The notes beneath the pieces are model-generated. The model was not told where the DNA came from, did no database searches, and worked only from the letters and a program-made list of their open reading frames with translations. A DNA stretch of 64,000 bases from Coptis chinensis (taxonomy: Eukaryota > Streptophyta > Magnoliopsida > Ranunculales > Ranunculaceae), in contig CM027377.1 of NCBI GenBank assembly GCA_015680905.1, positions 5,852,501-5,916,500 of the forward strand. The letters are read 5' to 3'. Both the position numbers and the translations under genes were made by a program. Positions 39,693 to 51,678 of this stretch are shown here, in pieces; the first letter of the stretch is position 1; every line of letters starts with the position of its first letter.

Positions 39693-40114
39693 TTAAAATC
39701 TCAGAAACAATAATGAACTTAACAAGCAACACCCAAAGACAAGTAACAACTGAACAGCATTTCCATCAGTACTTGAATAGTTAGGGTCAAAGGGGTACAA
39801 ATTCCTGGTGGACCTGTTATGTATATGTATGGAGGCGGTGGTGGAGGGCAGTACTGCTTTGATGGAGTTGTAGGTGCTGGTGGTGGTGGTGATGGTGGTG
39901 GTGGAGGAGGGTGTTGGTTACATGGATTTTCACAAGACGAGCATGCAGTACACTTGATTCCTGATCCATCTCCCCCTGGCACCAAACTTCCATCTTCTTT
40001 CTTCTCTAAATTTAAACCTTTGATTGGTGCTGCAATTGCAACCATGACAAGAAGCATCACTAGTATCGGAATCAGACGATCCAAATTACGCATTGGGCCA
40101 TTTGGGGGTGACAT
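39693..40114 (-). pseudogene. Small proline-rich extensin-like cell-wall protein, one frame break
   Basis: Starts at ATG 40114-40112. A signal peptide (LIPILVMLLVMVAIAAPIKG) is followed by a Cys pair region (KCTACSSCENPCNQ), then Pro tracts (PPPPPPSPPPPAP and CPPPPPPYIYITGPPG). Plant proteins of this type continue with NLYPFDPNYSS and a hydrophobic tail, suggesting GPI anchoring. Here that tail is present but in a shifted frame: a base appears to be missing at about 39800. The unshifted frame instead ends at 39719 with an unrelated 25-residue tail that is also hydrophobic. The shifted frame ends at 39693. It could be a real truncating allele or a sequencing indel. Confidence 0.78.
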
Positions 40115-42197
40115 AGCCGGATAAGTTCACACAAATCTCAGATGATCTTTGTTCTCCCCCTTGTCTGAAAGTGTAGATCTGCTGAGGTTTGAGGTAATTA
40201 AGTGAATGAAGGCAAAGCTGGAAATAGGAATGTGAACGTTTTGCCTACGATAGGTGCATGGACAGTGTGAAAAAGTTGTATTAGTTAGGTAATTTGGTTT
40301 AGAAGCCAAGAGTGAGAGACTTGGTTTTGTTGTATTGCACAAACTTATACACCTTGAAAGCGAATCTCATGTGTGTATGTTAAATAAATTGGCCCACTAT
40401 CTACCCTTTCCAACCGTTTTGATTTATTATTTAGTCCATAAACACCGCCAATTATTGCTTACTTTTACTTGTAACGTTTACGCAACTGCGCGAGTAACTA
40501 CTGTCACTTTGTTGTAATAATGTTTTAAGGGATAAGGAAATTGACTTTTTTTTTGTTTCTATATCATTTCCATCCATCAGTTGTAGAAGATATCAATACC
40601 ACAAGACTTTATTTGTTTATATTTTCTATTTTCATTCAAATTATCCTCAAATCCCTCTTTTTGGTCTGCTAATCGAGTCATTGAGAATTGACATTGCAGA
40701 AATCAAGTGTGTGTGTGTGTGTGTTTTCACTTCTAGAGTTAATCCAGCCTAGCCACATAACATTTTTTCTTTTTCAGTAATCAAGTCGACATAACCTTTG
40801 TTTCCAAGAAAAATACTTGTATTGAGCTGATTAACACTGGCTATAATAACATAATTTTACTTTGTTATTATTTTTACACACTTGAGAATTGAGAACTATA
40901 TCCAATCTTAGCTTGAAGATCTATGCTTCAGCGTTCAGCTGCACTACATGTCATGTCTACCTAATCAACCAGAACATGTTTTTCGAATGATGAGAATCAA
41001 TATCACACAGTTGAACTTTCTGTATATATAGATGTAAAGGTTCAAAGTAATCCCTTCATAATTGAAAAGATCATGTTACCACAACCTTTGTTTCGAAATT
41101 CTAAGCTCAACAATACATGTTACTGCAAGTGCCTTCACATTTGAGAAGTCACCACAATTTTTATTTCTAAGCATGATGATGATCTTATAAGGAGATCAAA
41201 GATCAACAATACATGTTATGCAGGTCATAAATTAAGACAAATATGCCAAGTTTCATTGACTGTTAGAATAAAAGTTGACCAAAATTGCATTATACTATCA
41301 CCAAATACGGCCTGCATTCGAAGCACGTAGTGGACTAATGGGATGTTTTTTGAGAAAGATTCTGGCTTCCAAAGCAGAACGTAATGAACACTATTTAAAA
41401 GGAATCGTATTCCTAGCTAAAATAAAGTGCCCTTTTGAATATAGAATGTTTGTACAGCCTTGCATTGGAATGATGTATTAAACCATGGTGTATTACACCG
41501 AATTTTTTAGGCGAAGGCCGGAAGGGAATGCCTGTTCTATAGCAATTAGCAATCCATCTATAGGCAAAAAAAAAAAAAAAATGTTTGTGTGGATTATTGA
41601 ATCGAGGTTAATTTTGATGTTTACTCCAAATGTCCAGAAAATTGAACTAATTAAAGTCCCTTTATAATTTTTGCAACCTCGAGGATGATATCTGACTGTT
41701 GATTGAAACTGACTCTACCTCAACCAACAAACACACTAGATAGTGATTCATTTGACGATAAAGGAGAGTGAGCCTAGGTTTGTGGGATTAACAATTCAAC
41801 CACTTTAACACCTTTATTAAGCAAGTAAAAGAACCTAGGTGGATAGCGACGGTGTACGATTGGTATGTGGTCTTCACTCTTCACGCAAACATCCTGTCTT
41901 GGGCCAACTGTTAGGTTGAGCCTAATTTCATTTGTATAGTTTCTTGGGCTAGGTGTGGTGATGTAAGATCTACTTTTTTAACTCTCCCACACGCAATTGT
42001 AACGCCAATCCCTATTTCTCAATGCGACATTGTGACATTGGGGGGAAATGGCAAAAAGTGGAGTATGAGATTGTATCATCTACTGCTACATGTAATGGCC
42101 AAACATTTTGAAGAGAGCAAAATTTTAGTTAAGCATACACAACTTCAAAAACAAAAACTCGATTATTCAGGAATCATCAGGATATGCACAAGGTAGA
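40115..42197. other. Intergenic, AT-rich
   Basis: Promoter of the proline-rich gene lies at its left. A (GT)8 run occurs at about 40708-40723. No gene, RNA or element recognised. Confidence 0.5.
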
Positions 42198-42205
42198 CAT
42201 TTTGC

Positions 42206-42682
42206 CAGTGTTCTAAAAAACGCTAAGTGGTAGTCGGGCGGTAGGAGAGCGCCTAGGCCTTCTAAGCAGTGTCTAGACAGGCTAGGCGCTAGGCGGTTTT
42301 TTTTTCTAATATATATAGTAATACACACCTATACTACAAGAAATGAAGAAAATAATTTACCATAACTCAAAAAATAAACACAAATAAATATATTTATTAC
42401 AAAAAATGCGTAATAGTTGAAGAATATCGACTTCATATAAAAATATACTCTTTGTTATAGTGGCATATAATGTACATTAGACTTTAGTTTTTTAAACTCA
42501 TTCAATTCTTAAGCCTACACAAGCCTTTAATTTTCGATATTTAATCAAAAAAAAAAAAAAAATATTGACTGGATCGCCTAGACCCGTCTAGTTGGTCTAC
42601 CGATTTTTTAAACGACTTGGGCTTAGACTAGTCGGTTGGGCACCTAGCGCCTAGGCCGCCTAGACTGATTTTTAAAACAGTG
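42206..42682. mobile_element. hAT-type MITE, 477 bp, perfect 8-bp target duplication
   Basis: Termini CAGTGTTCTAAAAA and (reverse complement of the right end) CACTGTTTTAAAAA match at 12 of 14 positions. Flanks are an identical 8-bp duplication CATTTTGC (42198-42205 and 42683-42690). Subterminal G/C-rich arms with gcgcctagg and cctaggccgcctag are inverted, and the core is AT-rich. Eight-bp duplication and CAGTG ends indicate hAT superfamily. Confidence 0.88.
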
Positions 42683-42690
42683 CATTTTGC

Positions 42691-43587
42691 AGGTACACAT
42701 TACAAAGCAAGGTCATCTACTCTAAGCAAAATGGCCCGAAATTTCCATCAAATATTCTTGGACCAAGCCTTAAATCCTGTAGAAGCCCAGCCCGATTAAC
42801 AATACTGGGTGTTTGGCCTCGGGCCCTTTAGAAGAACAACGCAAGTGTAAAAAGGAAGACTTTCAAAAAGCCCACCACACCCATCACAAGTTCACAACTA
42901 TTACGGAACTCGATACTACATTGCCTCGTTCAATCAAGCGAAAGATGTCAAGAGCACAAATTTCGTTGAGCGGTTATGTCGTTTTGAGTTGAACATGTAA
43001 AAGCAATGGAAGTATGGAACCGTTAGTCTTTTAGATGAATTTGTAAACAGGAGATATAAAAAATTGAGATCACATTAGCTCGGAAGTAAAGCAACACGTA
43101 CTCACAATCAGGGAAACAACATTCCTAAAATTTGTATCTGTGATAAACTGATAACTGATCAGGAAATGGGATGAAACTCTGCAACTTTTAAGGTCACGAA
43201 CTATTGTGGTGGAGTGTCCATAACGTCTTAGTGTTTACTGTTTAATAACGTTAAGATCATGGTGATTGAGTAGTCCCGTCACTAACTATTCTCTAAGCTT
43301 CTGATAAACTAAGACATGCCAGGTCAAGAAAACAGTACTAATGACTAATGAGATAATGCCAATCTGGTAGTTAGCACCAAGTTTAGGCTTGTATTCAAAA
43401 ATTCAAAATCCATATTATGCATTAAAAACAGTTATCAATCCACACGGTAATTAACTCCCTATACATAGAAACCACCAACTCATTCACCTCTTTTAGAGGT
43501 TTTCTGTTTCTTCCATGCAATACCATCTGTATCTACATTTCTCCATCAAAAACATCTCCAACCTCTTTTCCAATTAAACATTCGAGA
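42691..43587. other. Intergenic, includes tetraspanin promoter/5' UTR
   Basis: No gene recognised. The last 100-150 bp before 43588 are CT-rich and probably the tetraspanin 5' UTR. Confidence 0.45.
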
Positions 43588-44703
43588 ATGGTTCGTCTAA
43601 GCAATAGTTTGATAGGGATCCTAAACGGTTTAACTCTCATTCTTTCGATCACGCTTATTGGTTCTTCGATTTATTTACGTGTACATGGACACACCGAGTG
43701 TGAAAAATTCTTGCAAGACACTCTCTTAATAATTGGACTAGTTTTGTTGGCGTTGTCTTTACTGGGATTTTTAGGTGCATGTTGTCGGGCCTCCACGCTT
43801 CTATGGATTTATCTATTTATTCTGTCATTGTTGATATTAGGACTATTTTGTTTTATGATATTTGCGTTTATTGTGACTAATCATGGAGCTGGGAAAGCTA
43901 TTTCTGGAAGAGGGTTTAAGGAGTATAGGCTTGGTGATTACTCAAATTGGTTGCAGAATCATGTTGTGAATGGCAAACATTGGGGTAAGTTCAGGAGTTG
44001 TCTGATTGCATCAAAGCTTTGCATGCGTCTTGGTGACAATGCTGGGAAAGCTAGTGCGTTTAACATGAAGGACTTGTCGCCAATTGAGGTATACTTGCCT
44101 ACTCTTTTCTTGTATACTTTATTTCTAATACATTACATCCATCCCTAAATTTAGCCTCCTGCTTGTTATTAAGAATGTTTTGTATCGTCACTATGTAGTT
44201 TTGGTCACTGATAAATGTAAAAGTTTATTTTATTTGAATTTTTAATACTGAGAGAAATGTGAAATTGACTCGACCTGTTTTAGACCTCTAGTTCGCATTA
44301 TAGAATGATGTTGTATACACCATTATCAAACATTATATGATTCCTCGTTCAATTACTGTGATGATATTGTTGACATGATTCTGTTTTTCAGTCTGGCTGC
44401 TGCAAGCCTCCTACCTATTGTGGATTCACATTCAAGAATGCAACCTTTTGGGAAGTCCCGAAATCAGGTCCAGCAGCTCCGGATCTCGACTGCTTGACAT
44501 GGAGCAACCACCAGGAGACATTGTGCTATGACTGCAAATCATGCAAAGCTGGAATTCTTGACAACGTTAAGAACGACTCGAAGAAGCTTGTTGCTATCAA
44601 TTTCTGTGTCCTAATATTCCTTTCTATAGTTCATTGCATTGGTTCGTGCGCCTACAAGGGAAATCGGGATGAGCGATACAAGAGATACAGAGGTTATCCC
44701 TGA
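43588..44703 (+). CDS. Tetraspanin (TET7/8/9-like)
   Basis: Two exons, 43588-44088 and 44392-44703, joined in phase 0 at a GT-AG intron; 270 aa, the normal plant tetraspanin size. Four membrane segments: residues about 8-30 (LIGILNGLTLILSITLIGSS), 44-68 (TLLIIGLVLLALSLLGFLGA), 72-98 (LLWIYLFILSLLILGLFCFM) and near the end (LVAINFCVLIFLSIVHCIG). The large extracellular loop carries the plant signature Gly-Cys-Cys-Lys (SGCCKPPTYCGF) and the CxxCxxC-like YDCKSCKAG. Tetraspanins organise plasma-membrane microdomains and exosome-like vesicles. The reading frame is clean, unlike the three genes to its left. Which TET paralogue it is needs a tree. Confidence 0.96.
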
Positions 44704-44984
44704 GCAGGCAATTGGGGCGTATGATGCTCTCATTTGTTCTGTTTTTTGATGTTACAGAATTTGTTGATAATTTCGTGTTTTAGATTATCTTTTAGGAGTT
44801 GCAGAAACTTATTTTGATGAAAACAATCATGTTTAGCTCAGTTGGAGATTTCTTATTATACAGAAGTCGATAATTTGGTCCAGCTTACATTGAGAAACAA
44901 CTAAGATGTTACATAATAATCACATACATAATAACATGAATGACAACCAAGTATACAGTGACTCTATGTCGAATAGAACACTTA

Positions 44985-45441
44985 GGGTGTGTTTGATATG
45001 ATGGAAACACTATGGAAAGGAAAGGAAAATAAGAGTGGTCCACCTTTTCCATAGTTTATAAGGTGTTTGTTTACCCATGGAAAGGAAATGAGCTTTTCCA
45101 TATGGAAACAAAATTATTGAAATGGAAAAGGTTTTGTGTCCTTAGCTAACCCCTGAAATTTTTGTGGAAAGGAAAGGAAAGGAAATAAATAAATAGGGAC
45201 TTACTACTAATACACTCATGACCCAACAATACAATTATTCCTTTCCATAGCTTTTGCAAACAAACATGATTATTCCTTTCCCCAGTTTTTACTTTCCTTT
45301 CTCCAGTTTACCAAACACATACCATTTAAAATTATTTCCTTTCCATTCCATTCCATTCCATTCCATTCCATTCCATTCTATAGTGGACCACCCATTTTAT
45401 TTCTTTTCCTTTCCATGAGTTAAAATTTAACAAACACACCC
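44985..45441. mobile_element. Tourist-like (PIF/Harbinger) MITE, 457 bp
   Basis: Ends GGGTGTGTTTG and CAAACACACCC, flanked by TTA on each side (44982-44984 and 45442-45444), the typical PIF/Harbinger target. Internal ggaaaggaaagg arms pair with ccttttcctttcc, and an (ATTCC)n run lies at about 45343-45378. Confidence 0.85.
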
Positions 45442-45654
45442 TTAGATACACATGCACTACTGAATGAAACATCTAACTTGAACAAAATTGGTTATTAATC
45501 ATGTTCTAGTATAGTCTGAGAATCTACCTGCCTGACATGGGGTTCTGGCAACCTGAGCGACATGAGCCCAAACTGTACATACAAAGTTACTATTATCAAA
45601 TCATACGTATGTTAGGTTCTCTGCTCTACTAACCTTCTTGTTGTATTTAATTAG

Positions 45655-45745
45655 TGTCAACTTCGGCTGTGATGTGTCCCCTAGGCTTCAAACTCTTAGC
45701 TTTGCGGTGCCCCTAAGCCCTAACTCGCCTGAGCTATACCAAATC
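45655..45745 (-). repeat. Possible tRNA-derived SINE fragment
   Basis: On the minus strand tatagctcaggcgagttagg looks like a pol III box A, and 30 bases on agagtttgaagcct like a box B. No full tRNA fold was found. Confidence 0.4.
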
Positions 45746-45811
45746 TCTGGACGGTTTCCATTGTATAATAAGTAGATATCTAGGAATCACTGGACTGAGG
45801 ATGCCCCACAA

Positions 45812-46234
45812 CTAGGGCTGTCAATGATCGGTTTGGGTTGGGCTGTCAATGGAAAATCCGAAACCGAACTTGATACCCGAAACTGAACCGATAATATTAT
45901 ATTTCATCCGAAACCAAACTGGACCGATAAGATATATTCAAACCGACCCCGAATCCATCTGAACCGAAAACTATAAAATCAATTAAATCTTACGATTAAT
46001 TTTAGCCACATAATTAATAAAACCTATACAAAATTAATCATAAATATTACTAAAATGCCATTTTATCAGTTCGGATTCATATCAGTTCAGTGGAAGGCAA
46101 ACCCAAAACCAAATCAATATTTTATTGGTTTAGTTTTGGTAAAACACAAACGAAATTACCAAAACCCAAACTGTTTTTTATCGGTTTGATTCAGATCGGT
46201 TATTAGGTTATCGAAAACCCATTAACAGCCCTAG
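45812..46234. mobile_element. MITE-like element with CTAGGGCTGT ends, 423 bp
   Basis: Ends CTAGGGCTGTCAATG and CATTAACAGCCCTAG are inverted (14 of 15). A CCACAA direct repeat flanks them (45806-45811 and 46235-46240). The interior is rich in ccgaaacc and ggtttgg, forming long inverted arms. Likely hAT-related; superfamily uncertain. Confidence 0.75.
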
Positions 46235-46540
46235 CCACAATCCATATAGGGCTATATACCTGGTCCCAGATATGCATGCCTTCACCCAAGTTTACAACTC
46301 AGCAACTACTGAGAGCTTGGGTTCTATGTCATAAGATTGGTCCAACTAACTTTGAAAAAGCTACACATGCCACAGGTCAAAATCTATTGTTACTACAATT
46401 TGGGTACAACCGCAGTCCGCAGGTCCAAATTTGCATCAGATCATCTATTGAGAAACAAAATACTTCAAATATCGACCATGGTGTTTGCACTCTTGAGAAT
46501 AAAAAAAATGCTGTATTCAAGTTCTCAACTACTTAAATAC

Positions 46541-47030
46541 GAGTGATTTTTTGTTCCCAGCGGGATTTGCTCGAAGAGCTCCAAACAAAACAGAAACCAG
46601 CCACGTGTCTACTAAAAAGAGATTTACAGTTATCAAATTCCTTCCTTAGAACAAACCTCCTGATTTGTTCCTACTAAAAATAGAAAAAAAAAAAAAAGAA
46701 TTAAAAAATTTTTATTGTAAAATATATAGGAGTTCTTTCCATTATTAGCTAAAGTTTTTTTTTATCTTTTTTAATTTGAAAGAAGTGTCATTAGTTCAGC
46801 ACTTCAAGTTTTTTATTCATTTTTTTCCCCCCAACAATTAAAACCAAAAACTAGATTTTGTAACTGGTTAAGTTTTTTTCTTTTATTTTTTTAAGATTGG
46901 GGTAAATCAGGAAGCATATATTAAGGTGGGAATTTGATAACTATTGACCCCTTTTCAGTGGACACTTGGTTGGTTCCTGTTTCCCTTGGAGCTCTTGGAG
47001 CAAATCCCGCTAGGAGCAAAAAAATCACTC
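46541..47030. mobile_element. Mutator-type MITE, 490 bp, long terminal inverted repeats
   Basis: Inverted ends of about 45 bp: GAGTGATTTTTTG at the left, then cagcgggatttgctc and gagctcc, with the same order on the opposite strand from the right. The flanking 9-mers are cttaaatac (46532-46540) and cctaaatac (47031-47039), 8 of 9 identical, as for Mutator-like elements. Confidence 0.82.
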
Positions 47031-47300
47031 CCTAAATACAAACAAAAAATTACCTACGTAGGCCTCAATATGCTCAACTCACACAATCCAAATTAATTCC
47101 ATAGGAGGCCTTCTCAACTCCTAGGGAAGTCTCCAAAACTCACACTGCTACTTAAGACTCAGCCCAATCCAACTCAAAAAACCTAACTTGCAGACATACG
47201 CATCTATTTCTGAATTTCTGGAGTCACTCAAAGCCAGCATCAAGAACCCTACATACCTAAACCATTATGAGAGGATTGCATGATTTTTGGATTGCTCTAA

Positions 47301-47788
47301 GAATATTTGCAATGCAGGTGATAGAGGGGGGTTTGTGAAAACTATCACCTAGTTGGGTCCAAAAGTGCTGTGCAATGCAGGGTGATAAACTCGGTGATAG
47401 TTTTCCCCAGTTCAAAACAAGATGAAACCTTCCAATCGAAGTTTTCACTCGACTTGTTAACCCGGACGGGATGTTAGATTCTCGCCGTTTTAAAAAAAAA
47501 AAATGGGTTTTTTTTTCGGACGGGATGTTAGATTCCGTCTCGCATGATTTTTCGATTTTTTTTCGGTTTTTTTAAAATTTCAGACGTGATGTTTCATTCC
47601 GTCCGGAGTGTTTTTTCAATTTTTACGTCCAGACGGAATCCAACATCCCGTCCGAGATATTTTTTATCACCTTTGCATTGCACAGCTTCACCTTGTTTTT
47701 CACCGGGTTAGTGAAAAGAAGGTGAATAAGTGATGAGGTGGCGGTGATAGAGGGGGGGGGAAAATTATCACCTGCATTGCAAATGCTC
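47301..47788. mobile_element. PIF/Harbinger-type MITE, 488 bp, with internal inverted motifs
   Basis: Left end GAATATTTGCAATGCAGGTGATA; right end, reverse complemented, GAGCATTTGCAATGCAGGTGATA. TAA flanks both sides. Inside, a cggacgggatgttagatt motif recurs four times (about 47462-47665), the last copy inverted. Confidence 0.8.
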
Positions 47789-47794
47789 TAAATT

Positions 47795-48110
47795 GATTTC
47801 AGGATCCTCATACTGCATTCCCACCATTACTAATCTATCAGGATGAGGCTTGCCCAAGTTTCTGCTCATTACCAATGAATCCAAGAAAATCCAATCCAAG
47901 TCACCATATACCAGTATAGCTATAATATATATCTAAAAATAGAGCCAAGAGGGTATAGCTATAATATATATATAAAAATAAGTAATATGATTTCAGGATC
48001 CTCATCCTGCATTCCCACCCGTACTAATCCATCAGAATGAGGTGTGCAGCTTGCCCAAGTTTCTGCTCATTACCAATGAATCCAATCCAAGTCACCATAT
48101 ACTAATCCAA
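47795..48110. repeat. Direct duplication of ~115 bp
   Basis: Segments 47797-47920 and about 47991-48110 share ttcaggatcctcat, ctgcattcccacc, cttgcccaagtttctgctc and attaccaatgaatcca. The spacer contains two copies of tatagctataatatatat. Confidence 0.88.
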
Positions 48111-48141
48111 CCAGTACTTGTTCCTAACTTCGACCTACAAA

Positions 48142-51100
48142 CAGGGCCGGCTCTGGGGCAAGGCCAACTAGGCGACCGCCTAGGGCCCCCACTTGTTGAC
48201 AAAAAAAAAGGCCCCTAATTTTCCACCCACTATCTAATAAAGCCCATATCCAAACATTAGATTGACCTAAAGAAATAAAAGCCCAAATATTAGATTGACC
48301 CAAAACCAATTGACCCAACTGATTTAAGCATTTGACCAACAAAAAACAATACCAATTCAAACAAGATGCGATTCGGTCTCCACGGAAGTTTTCTATTTCG
48401 GTATTTTCTATTTTTAAAAAAGAAACTAAGGGTTTAAGGTTAGTTTAAAAGAAACAGAGAAACTAAAAAAAAAAAAAAAATAGAAGAGAGAACCTAGTCT
48501 TTGAAGAGTTACAACTTACAAACAAGACTGCTACGCTAGCAGAGGTGCTCCCAATATACATACTTTGTATGTTCCCTTAACCCTTCTCAATTCTCTATTT
48601 ATTGTTTTTCTTTTTAAATTGGATGAATTTGATTGAATTGTTTGTAGCAATAATCTTATATGAATTTGATTGAATTTTTTATAGCAATAATCTTATATGA
48701 ATTTGATTGAATTTTTCGTTTTATGTATGCTATATTTTGAATGACTCAAAAGTTTGAAAAGTGTTCTAAGCTAGTTGTCTGACTTGCTAGTCTTTGTTGT
48801 TCAGAAATTCTGTTGAGTGGTTAGTATCATGAGTAGCGCTAGAAAATATCCATCGGGTAGTGCTAAGAGAAAAAAGAAGCAAAAACAAGAAGAACTTGCT
48901 CAATCTCAAGCGGGAAGTATTCTTAAATTTCTTTCTACTAGTGGACAAATAGAGACTTCTAATGAAGATGTTGCGCATGAGGAGCTTGAACATATAGTGA
49001 ATATGGACCATGACGAGAGGGGGAATGATGAATTTGAAGAAAGATCAAATGTTGAAGCTGAAGAGGAGATGAATAATGTTGAATTAGAAGAGAGAGTAAA
49101 TGCTGAAGATGAAGAGACAATGAATATTGAAAGTCAAGAAGAACCTAATGAAGCTATGAATGAGAATGGAGAATATGGACCGACAAACTATTTTGATCTA
49201 GCAAATTGGGATAAGATTGATCAGAAATATAGAGATTTCTTGGTCGAAAAAGGTCCAATAAGAGACAATGTTACTGATTTTCCTAGAGATAATGAAGGTA
49301 GACATTTTTCAACCTTCCACTCACGTCGCGCATTATGGATAATGGTTTGAAGCAAGATCGAAAGTGGCTTGTTTATTCTCATTCGGTGGACAGGGTATTT
49401 TGTTTTTGTTGTAAGTTATTCAAGCAACGAGGAAGACTTTCTCAATTGGATAGTGAAGGATGTTCAAATTGGAAAAATCTTGGTGAAAAGCTTCAAAAAC
49501 ATGAACAAAGTGCTGAGCACAAAAGACAGTTGAATAGTTGGTGTGAGTTAGAAAATAGGTTAGGAAAGAATAAAACAATCGATAAGAGTGTGCAGCAACA
49601 AATCAATCGAGAAAAAGAACATTGGAGACAACTATTATTGAGGATACTTGCTCTTGTGAAAGCTCTTGCTAAAAATACTTTGGCATTTCGTGGGGACAAT
49701 GAGAAGATTAAGGAAGAAAACAACGGCATTTTTTTGAGCATGATTGAAATGATTGCAGAATTTGATCCAATATTGCAAGAGCACATCCGACGTATTGAAA
49801 GTCATGAAATTCACTATCATTATCTTGGCCACAACATTCAGAATGAACTAATTCAGATGTTAGCAGGTGACGTTATTAATTTATTTTCTTTTGGGTAGAT
49901 AATCCGTGACATTCTATTACTATAAGAGTTATCATAATTTTTTTTGCAGGTGAGGTGAAAAATGCAATTCTTAAGAAAATTAAAGCGGCTAAGTACTTTT
50001 CAGTTATTCTTGATTGCACTCCAGATGTAAGCCATGAAGAACAAATGTCATTTGGTGATACGATGTGTGGATGTCTCAACAAATCCAGTTAAGATTGAAG
50101 AGTTCTTTTTAGAATTTATGAAGGTGGAAGTGATACATCGGGTTTGGGACTCTTTAATGAGCTGAAAGTTGTATTGAGCACTCTTCAACTTGATATTAAT
50201 GATGTAAGGGGACAAGGCTATGACAATGGATCTAATATGAAAGGCAAACACAAAAAGTACAAAAAGATTGCTCGAAATAAATCCTAGAGCTTTTATATCG
50301 CCATGTGGTTGCCATAGTCTAAATCTTGCATTGTGTGATACGGCTAACTCTTGCTCTAAAGCTGTGTCCTTTTTCGGAGTGGTGCAACGTGTATATACAT
50401 TGTTTTCTTCTTCTACAAAACGGTGGGAAGTTTTCAAAGAACATGTGAAAAAAGGTCCCAATCTTACTTTGAAGGCATTGTCATAAACACGTTGGGAAAG
50501 TCGTGTGGAAAGTGTTAAAGCGATTAGAAGTCAAGCTCCACAGATAAGAGATGCTTTAGTTGAATTAATGGATACTAGTGATGATCCGAAGACTAAGAGT
50601 GAAGCTTAGTCTCTAGCCACACATGATATTGAAAATTTTGAGTTCTTGATTGGTATGATTGTTTGACACACGATATTGAATGGTGTTAATGTTGTTAGCA
50701 AACTCTTACAAACCGAAGATATGCATTGATGTCGCTATTAGTGAAGCGCAAATGTTGATTTCCTTTTTGAAAAGTATAGAGAAACCGGATTTGAAGAAGC
50801 AATGATAGAAGCTAAAGAAGTTGCAAGTGCTATGCAAATTGAGCCTATTTTTTCGTGGAAAAACGTATCATTCAGAGAAAGAGACAATTTGATGAAAATG
50901 CGGATAAAGAGGTGCCACAAATTTGAAGAATCATTTAGAGTCAACTACTTCATTTTTATTGTTGACCAAGCTATTTCTTCTCTTAAGAGTAGGTTTGAAC
51001 AGTTTCAAGTATATGAGAAACATTTTGGGTTCTTGTTTAATTTGGAGAAGTTGAAGTCTATAGACAGAGATAGTTTAAAGGCTTCTTGTGGCAACTTAGC

Positions 51101-51670
51101 AGAGTTTCTGAAACATGACAACATTTCTGATATTGACGGGACAAAGTTATTTTTGGAATTGCAACTCTTGAAAGAAGTTTTACCAGATGATGCAAAGAAG
51201 GCAATTGAAGTGCTAAACCATTTGAACTTAAGGGCTAGTTGCTTTCCAAATGCATGGATTGCTTATAGAATATTATTAACTATACCCGTTACAGTTGCTT
51301 CTGCAGAGAGAAGTTTTTCAAAGTTGAAGATGATTAAGTCTTACCTTCGATCGACCATGTCGTAAGATAGATTAAATGGATTAGCTATGCTATCTATTGA
51401 AAAAGCTTTGGCAGAGGAGCTTGACTATGCAAATGTAATAACTGATTTTGCAGCTAAAACTGTGAGACGGGAAAATTTTCGATGATATTTTACTTGATGT
51501 AATTAGTTTGTGACTTGGTGGGGTTAGATTTCATTTTTCCTACTTTCAAAATAAATAACAATTTTTTTTTTTTTTGCCTAGATAATTTTCTTCTTTCTTT
51601 CTTTTGTTAAAGCTTAAGGCCCCGCTTTGAGAGCTCGCCTAGGGCCTCTCAAATCTCAGGGCCGGCCCTG
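48142..51670 (+). mobile_element. hAT transposon, 3529 bp, perfect ends and 8-bp duplication
   Basis: Termini CAGGGCCGGCTCTGG and (reverse complement) CAGGGCCGGCCCTGA. An exact 8-bp target duplication CCTACAAA flanks it at 48134-48141 and 51671-51678. The coding region encodes a TTF-type zinc finger/hAT transposase but is broken. Clean ends with a disabled transposase suggest mobilisation in trans or decay since insertion. Confidence 0.95.
48829..51486 (+). pseudogene. hAT transposase (TTF zinc finger, DUF4371, C-terminal dimerisation domain), broken
   Basis: Starts MSSARKYPSGSAKRKKKQKQ, a usual opening for the zinc finger MYM-type 1-like family. An acidic low-complexity region follows, then the TTF finger region (WLVYSHSVDRVFCFCCKLF, HEQSAEHKR). 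The DUF4371 and RNase H-like core come next ([42 protein letters not shown]). The hAT C-terminal dimerisation motif (LLTIPVTVASAERSFSKLKM, near 51270-51340) ends it. A frame shift occurs at about 49335, others at about 50060, 50255 and 50485, with in-frame stops at about 50608 and 51363. No catalytic protein can be made from this copy. Confidence 0.92.
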
Positions 51671-51678
51671 CCTACAAA

